A DNA stretch of 64,000 nt from Herbivorax alkaliphila (GTDB taxonomy: Bacteria > Bacillota > Clostridia > Acetivibrionales > Acetivibrionaceae). Below the pieces are notes generated by a model. It saw nothing but the letters and a program-made list of their open reading frames with translations. It searched no databases and was not told the DNA's origin. The stretch is from contig NZ_JAVDDS010000009.1 in NCBI RefSeq assembly GCF_030848475.1, positions 42,353 to 106,352 on the forward strand. The letters run 5' to 3'. Below are positions 60,615 through 64,000 of the stretch, piece after piece. The stretch's first letter is position 1. Every line of letters starts with the position of its first letter. A program made the position numbers and the translations under genes.

Positions 60615-62309
60615 CTAATGTTCAATATGTTTAAAAATTATAGCTGCTGCTTCTGCAAGAGTAATATTATTAAGTGGTCTGAAAGTATTGTCAGGATAAC
60701 CTTGCACCAGTCCCAGTTCATTTGATTTAGAAATAAAACCTTTTGCATAGTTATGGATTTCATCATTATCTTTAAATGTCAATGGCTCACTTGACTCTCC
60801 TAAATCAAAAGCATTCATTAGCATTGTCACCATTTCCTGACGATTACAGTTTCTATGAGGCTTAAATGTTTTATCTTCATATCCATGTACTATTCCATTC
60901 ATTTTAGCCGTAACCACATACCCATATGCCCAGTCAGGAATCTCGTCTTCATCTGCAAATTCTGATATTTCTTCTACAACAGGAAGCCCTAAAGTTTTTA
61001 CTAAAAGCACTGTCAACTCTGCTCTTGTAAGTTGTCTATCAGGCTTTACAGTGCCATCAGAAAAACCTGAGATTATACCCAAATTATGTAATGCTTCTAT
61101 CTGTTCTTCTGCCCAATGACCTTTTATGTCTGAAAAAGCTCCTGGTATTTCATCTTCTGGTTTCACAATAATTTCATCCTCTATATCTTTTTCTTCTTCT
61201 CTTTCTACAAGTATTGTATATTCTTTTTTATTTCCTGCTTCCGCGGTCACTATAATATTTACAATGTTGATACCTACTGCAAGATTATCTGCTCCTTGAA
61301 TTCTTACTCTGGCTGAATCATCTTCAGTTGCAACTTTAACTTTTATACTGGTTGTATTATTATCTACTAAAGTGTCATAAACCAATGTATCTGGTTTAAA
61401 TTCAGGTGAAATAGTTGCTCCTTCAATAGAAAGATTTTCAAGATTAGTATTATTAGAGATTAATCTTCCACTTCCTGTAATTCTTTTATATGAATCACTT
61501 ACAGAAATTTTAACTGTATCTGTAAATCCACCATCATTAGTTACAACAGTTATAATTGTTTCTCCTTCTTCAAGTGCTTTAATATTACACTTTAATCCAT
61601 CTGGTTCTATTGATACAATTGATGAATCCTCCACATGCCATAAAAGGTCTTGGTTGTCAGCATTATCAGGATTTAAAACAGCTGTAATTGTTGTATTTTC
61701 TCCTGTAGGCATTTTAACGTCACTTTCAGTTATTAATACTGAATCTACAGATATTATTCCCCTGTCTGCAACAGTGACATTAAATTTAGTTTCAACTCCA
61801 TTTGAAGTTTTACCTGTAACCTCAATAGTCCCTTTAGACAAAGCTATTATCACACCATGCTCATTTATTTCTATTATTCCTAAATCTTTATCATATTCAT
61901 AAGTAATCTTTTCTTCTATCACACTATCTGAATCAAACTTTGGTTTAATAACTATCCTTTCTCTTGGCTGCATTATTACATCATCAATATGAATAGATTC
62001 TGCTTCTTTAGATATTGTTACTACACAAACTAAAGTTCTATTTCCATCAGTAGCAGAAACAATTGCCCTACCATAATTTTTTGCAGTAACTACTCCTTTA
62101 TCTGATACAGTTGCAATTTCTTTATTTGATGTATGCCATGATACTTTTGATGCCTCTTCACCAATAATATTTATTATTTCTGTTTCTCCAATTTTAGTTA
62201 AATCTATTCTTTTATCAATTTCCCACTCAACATTATATTTAGCTGTTTCATCAGCTTCTTCATCACTTAATGAGCCAATATTATCAACTGTTGCTTCACT
62301 TTCAGTCAT
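60615..62309 (-). CDS. SLH-anchored Ig-like surface protein, C-terminal part of a frameshifted gene
   Basis: 564 residues from the first ATG, but the frame is open upstream to about 62414 and continues the vWA gene. Domains: Big_2-like Ig domains (~30-270; VSWHTSNKEIATVSDKGVVTAKNYGRAIVSATDG; LLWHVEDSSIVSIEPDG), a cadherin-like beta-sandwich (~280-370; LSIEGATISPEFKPDTLVYDTLV), and three SLH domains (~390-560; FSDIKGHWAEEQIEALHNLGIISGF, IPDWAYGYVVTAKMNGIVHGY, YAKGFISKSNELGLVQGYPDNTFRP). SLH domains bind secondary cell-wall polymers. No credible RBS precedes ATG 62309. Confidence 0.85.
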   Translation of the reverse strand: MTESEATVDNIGSLSDEEADETAKYNVEWEIDKRIDLTKIGETEIINIIGEEASKVSWHTSNKEIATVSDKGVVTAKNYGRAIVSATDGNRTLVCVVTISKEAESIHIDDVIMQPRERIVIKPKFDSDSVIEEKITYEYDKDLGIIEINEHGVIIALSKGTIEVTGKTSNGVETKFNVTVADRGIISVDSVLITESDVKMPTGENTTITAVLNPDNADNQDLLWHVEDSSIVSIEPDGLKCNIKALEEGETIITVVTNDGGFTDTVKISVSDSYKRITGSGRLISNNTNLENLSIEGATISPEFKPDTLVYDTLVDNNTTSIKVKVATEDDSARVRIQGADNLAVGINIVNIIVTAEAGNKKEYTILVEREEEKDIEDEIIVKPEDEIPGAFSDIKGHWAEEQIEALHNLGIISGFSDGTVKPDRQLTRAELTVLLVKTLGLPVVEEISEFADEDEIPDWAYGYVVTAKMNGIVHGYEDKTFKPHRNCNRQEMVTMLMNAFDLGESSEPLTFKDNDEIHNYAKGFISKSNELGLVQGYPDNTFRPLNNITLAEAAAIIFKHIEH

Positions 62310-62389
62310 ATCTAAAGTGATAACATGGCCATTTTCATCTGTATCATACTTAAAATATGTAGCTGTTGCTGTTGTTTCTCCATCCTCGT

Positions 62390-63151
62390 CTAATGTAGAT
62401 ATTTCTGTTCCAAATTGTAATCTTCATCCCCATGATATTCAAACACTACTTTATAACCACTCTTAGGCATGTAAACAATAGCATTTAATCCTTCTTCAAA
62501 ATCAGATGCTGTAGAGTGAAATCTAAATTCTTCATCTTCAAACCCCTTATTTGCAACATAGGAAAACGTATATTGTTCATCTTCAAAACTAATTGTATCT
62601 TCAACATTTTTTATTGAAGCAACAACATTTCCATCTTCATCTTCAATAAAAACCTCTACATTTTGTGGACTTTCCATGTATAGCTTTACATACTTAGACA
62701 TACCAAGTCTCTCACTGCCATCATAGGACATTATCCTTGTATCAAGATAACCCAGACCATCTATAACTGTTTCTGGAATATCTCCTCCACCATCAACACT
62801 TAATTTATCAAGTGTATTAATCATGTCTTTTGTTGAATAGTGCCATGTTGAACCATCTAATTTATGCACCTTAGTTGAATCAACACCATCCACTTTAATA
62901 TCACGATACTCTATAATGCTTATACGCAAATCTATTCCTTGATCTTCTAAATAGGTTGCAAAATCTGATATGTTGTTTTTTACATTATTTATGTGTGAAT
63001 TCATTGAACCAGTTGTATCAATAACAAATGCCAAATCAACTTTTTCATTTGATTTATTTTGTGAATCTGAAGCAGTCATTACAGGTAGTGATGACGTTAG
63101 TATAATCATCACAACAAAAATTGAAAACAGTGCTTTAAAATTTCTTTTCAT
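62390..63151 (-). CDS. Secreted vWA-domain protein, N-terminal part of a frameshifted gene
   Basis: About 253 residues. Signal peptide ~1-27 (FKALFSIFVVMIILTSSLPVMTASD). A von Willebrand A domain follows with MIDAS-type DTTGSM, IIEYRD and GGGDIPETVIDGL. The product stops at HGDEDYNLEQKYLH. One T added in the T run at 62412-62414 (minus strand) would give HGDEDYNFGTEISTLDEDG and join the SLH gene. The combined protein of about 850 residues would be a wall-anchored adhesin-like protein. ATG 63151 is favoured over TTG 63160 by RBS spacing from GGGAAGG. Confidence 0.82.
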   Translation of the reverse strand: MKRNFKALFSIFVVMIILTSSLPVMTASDSQNKSNEKVDLAFVIDTTGSMNSHINNVKNNISDFATYLEDQGIDLRISIIEYRDIKVDGVDSTKVHKLDGSTWHYSTKDMINTLDKLSVDGGGDIPETVIDGLGYLDTRIMSYDGSERLGMSKYVKLYMESPQNVEVFIEDEDGNVVASIKNVEDTISFEDEQYTFSYVANKGFEDEEFRFHSTASDFEEGLNAIVYMPKSGYKVVFEYHGDEDYNLEQKYLH

Positions 63152-63184
63152 AAATATCAAACCTTCCCTATCAAAAATTTATTT

Positions 63185-64000
63185 TTAATTATTTTCATCT
63201 GCCTTTATAAATGCAATATCTCTTACATTTGTTCTTTCAAACTTAACCAACAATTTAGTTTCTTTAGTCTCTGGTATAAACTCATATAAGCATATAAAAT
63301 CTGTTTTTTTAGGACTGTTGTCTAAAATTCCAAAGATTATTCTATTATCCACATATCTAGTACTTGAGTACTGAGATTCATTACTAAGTATTTCTTCTAT
63401 ACTTTTGTATAAATCGGGGTACTCATTAATAATTACATTCCCTTCTAAATATTTAATGCCTTTATCTACATAGTTGTAAAAAAATTCTTCCGTTTCATTT
63501 GTTTTTATATTATATTTAAATCTATATACTTCTCTATCCTCATCAACAAAAATATAATAAATATGATCCTTAAAAGGAAACACTTTTGTTATATTTCTTT
63601 CATTATATCTATCATTTGTACTTATAATCTTTTGTTTGGTCTTTTCATAATCTTCACTTTGACCATATAGACTCATTAATTCATTAAATTCCGATTCAGT
63701 TATGCTTTTTTTGGTTCCATATGTAGTATTCACCTTATGATATTCATAGTTATCTATCATAATCATTCCAGATTTTTGAGTAGAGACAATCATATCAGCT
63801 GGTTGGCTTTCAATATATTGATATCTTAAAACCGATCTAATTGAAAGTGCTGTTAAAATGATAGTAAAAACAATAGCTGTTATTATAATTATTTTTTTTA
63901 CTTTTTTCTTGCTTTTTTCATTTAAATTATTTCTATAATGTTTGACAAACATAAACATTCCAATTCCCAATAAAATAAACAGAAAAAGTGCTATTAATCC
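63185..64000 (-). CDS. Hypothetical membrane protein, 5' end beyond the window
   Basis: The frame is open to the right edge, so the gene is partial. Two transmembrane segments are visible, one at the edge (LIALFLFILLGIGMFMFV) and one soon after (KKIIIITAIVFTIILTALSI). The rest is a predicted extracytoplasmic beta-rich domain (NYEYHKVNTTYGTKKSITESEF, IYYIFVDEDREVYRFKYNIKTNETEEFFYNYVDKG). No family was recognised. It lies 33 bp upstream of the vWA gene in the same direction and may be co-transcribed with it. Confidence 0.65.
   Translation of the reverse strand, partial: GLIALFLFILLGIGMFMFVKHYRNNLNEKSKKKVKKIIIITAIVFTIILTALSIRSVLRYQYIESQPADMIVSTQKSGMIMIDNYEYHKVNTTYGTKKSITESEFNELMSLYGQSEDYEKTKQKIISTNDRYNERNITKVFPFKDHIYYIFVDEDREVYRFKYNIKTNETEEFFYNYVDKGIKYLEGNVIINEYPDLYKSIEEILSNESQYSSTRYVDNRIIFGILDNSPKKTDFICLYEFIPETKETKLLVKFERTNVRDIAFIKADENN

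Noticed and set aside
1..64000. tRNA or rRNA genes
   Set aside because: The intergenic gaps were read for cloverleaf or rRNA-like conserved sequence and none was recognised; a covariance scan was not possible.

Overview
The window is AT-rich DNA (roughly 30% GC by eye), densely coded with strong Gram-positive ribosome binding sites (GGAGG) and many ATG, GTG and TTG starts. Three secreted proteins end in type I dockerins, and one large surface protein ends in SLH repeats. Typical Clostridia housekeeping genes are present (IspH-S1 fusion, M18 aminopeptidase, HutP-like protein, POR-type ferredoxin oxidoreductase). This points to a cellulosome-forming anaerobic clostridium of the Acetivibrio/Clostridium thermocellum type. 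The exact genus cannot be fixed from the window. No rRNA, tRNA or CRISPR array was seen.

Layout. 0.3-3.8 kb: a three-gene soluble transcarboxylase (carboxyltransferase, biotin carrier, pyruvate carboxylase B-like subunit). 4-13 kb: a zinc-ribbon/Yip1-like membrane protein, a GH9-CBM3-dockerin cellulase and a giant dockerin-bearing alpha-2-macroglobulin without a thioester. 13-20 kb: an RpiR regulator, a BaiN/HI0933 flavoprotein, then a run hutP-like, aroH, cmk, plsC, ispH-rpsA. 20-26 kb: ndk, a lone cheR, a YkuS-like protein and a sulfur relay (nifS, nifU, mnmA), then a convergent PHP phosphatase. 26-36 kb: two cyclic-di-GMP proteins, an M18 peptidase, an LCP protein, a Xer recombinase, aroK-aroC and a PilZ protein. 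36-46 kb: a DUF4914 P-loop protein behind a Rex-like operator, a DUF3360-like permease, a five-gene 2-oxoacid:ferredoxin oxidoreductase cluster and purK-purE. 46-51 kb: a GH10 xylanase with dockerin and a YARHG-domain surface protein. 51-54 kb: a B12-binding protein with the CarH-type photoreceptor signature, translationally coupled to a soluble histidine kinase, then a DnaQ-like exonuclease. 54-58 kb: a BlaI repressor with paired operators and an M56/PBP-like sensor whose transpeptidase has lost catalytic residues and is split by a frame break. 58-64 kb: a repeat-rich lipoprotein, an oxidoreductase, gene remnants, a frameshifted vWA/Ig-like/SLH surface protein and a membrane protein running off the right edge.

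Non-coding structure is unusually rich. A 97-bp element with terminal inverted repeats (family B) occurs six times. A hairpin-rich element starting GTGAACTCGTTTAG (family A) occurs as five good copies plus several relics, usually directly after stop codons. One further element resembles a transposase-less IS200/IS605 derivative.

The strongest leads for new biology are: (1) the putative B12 photoreceptor-kinase pair; (2) the dockerin-borne, thioester-less macroglobulin; (3) the DUF4914 HPr-kinase/PEPCK-like P-loop protein under a Rex-like site beside a permease; (4) the BlaI system with a degenerate penicillin-binding sensor; (5) UAG repeats placed between a HutP-family gene and aroH. All functional statements are inferences from sequence; no search was run.
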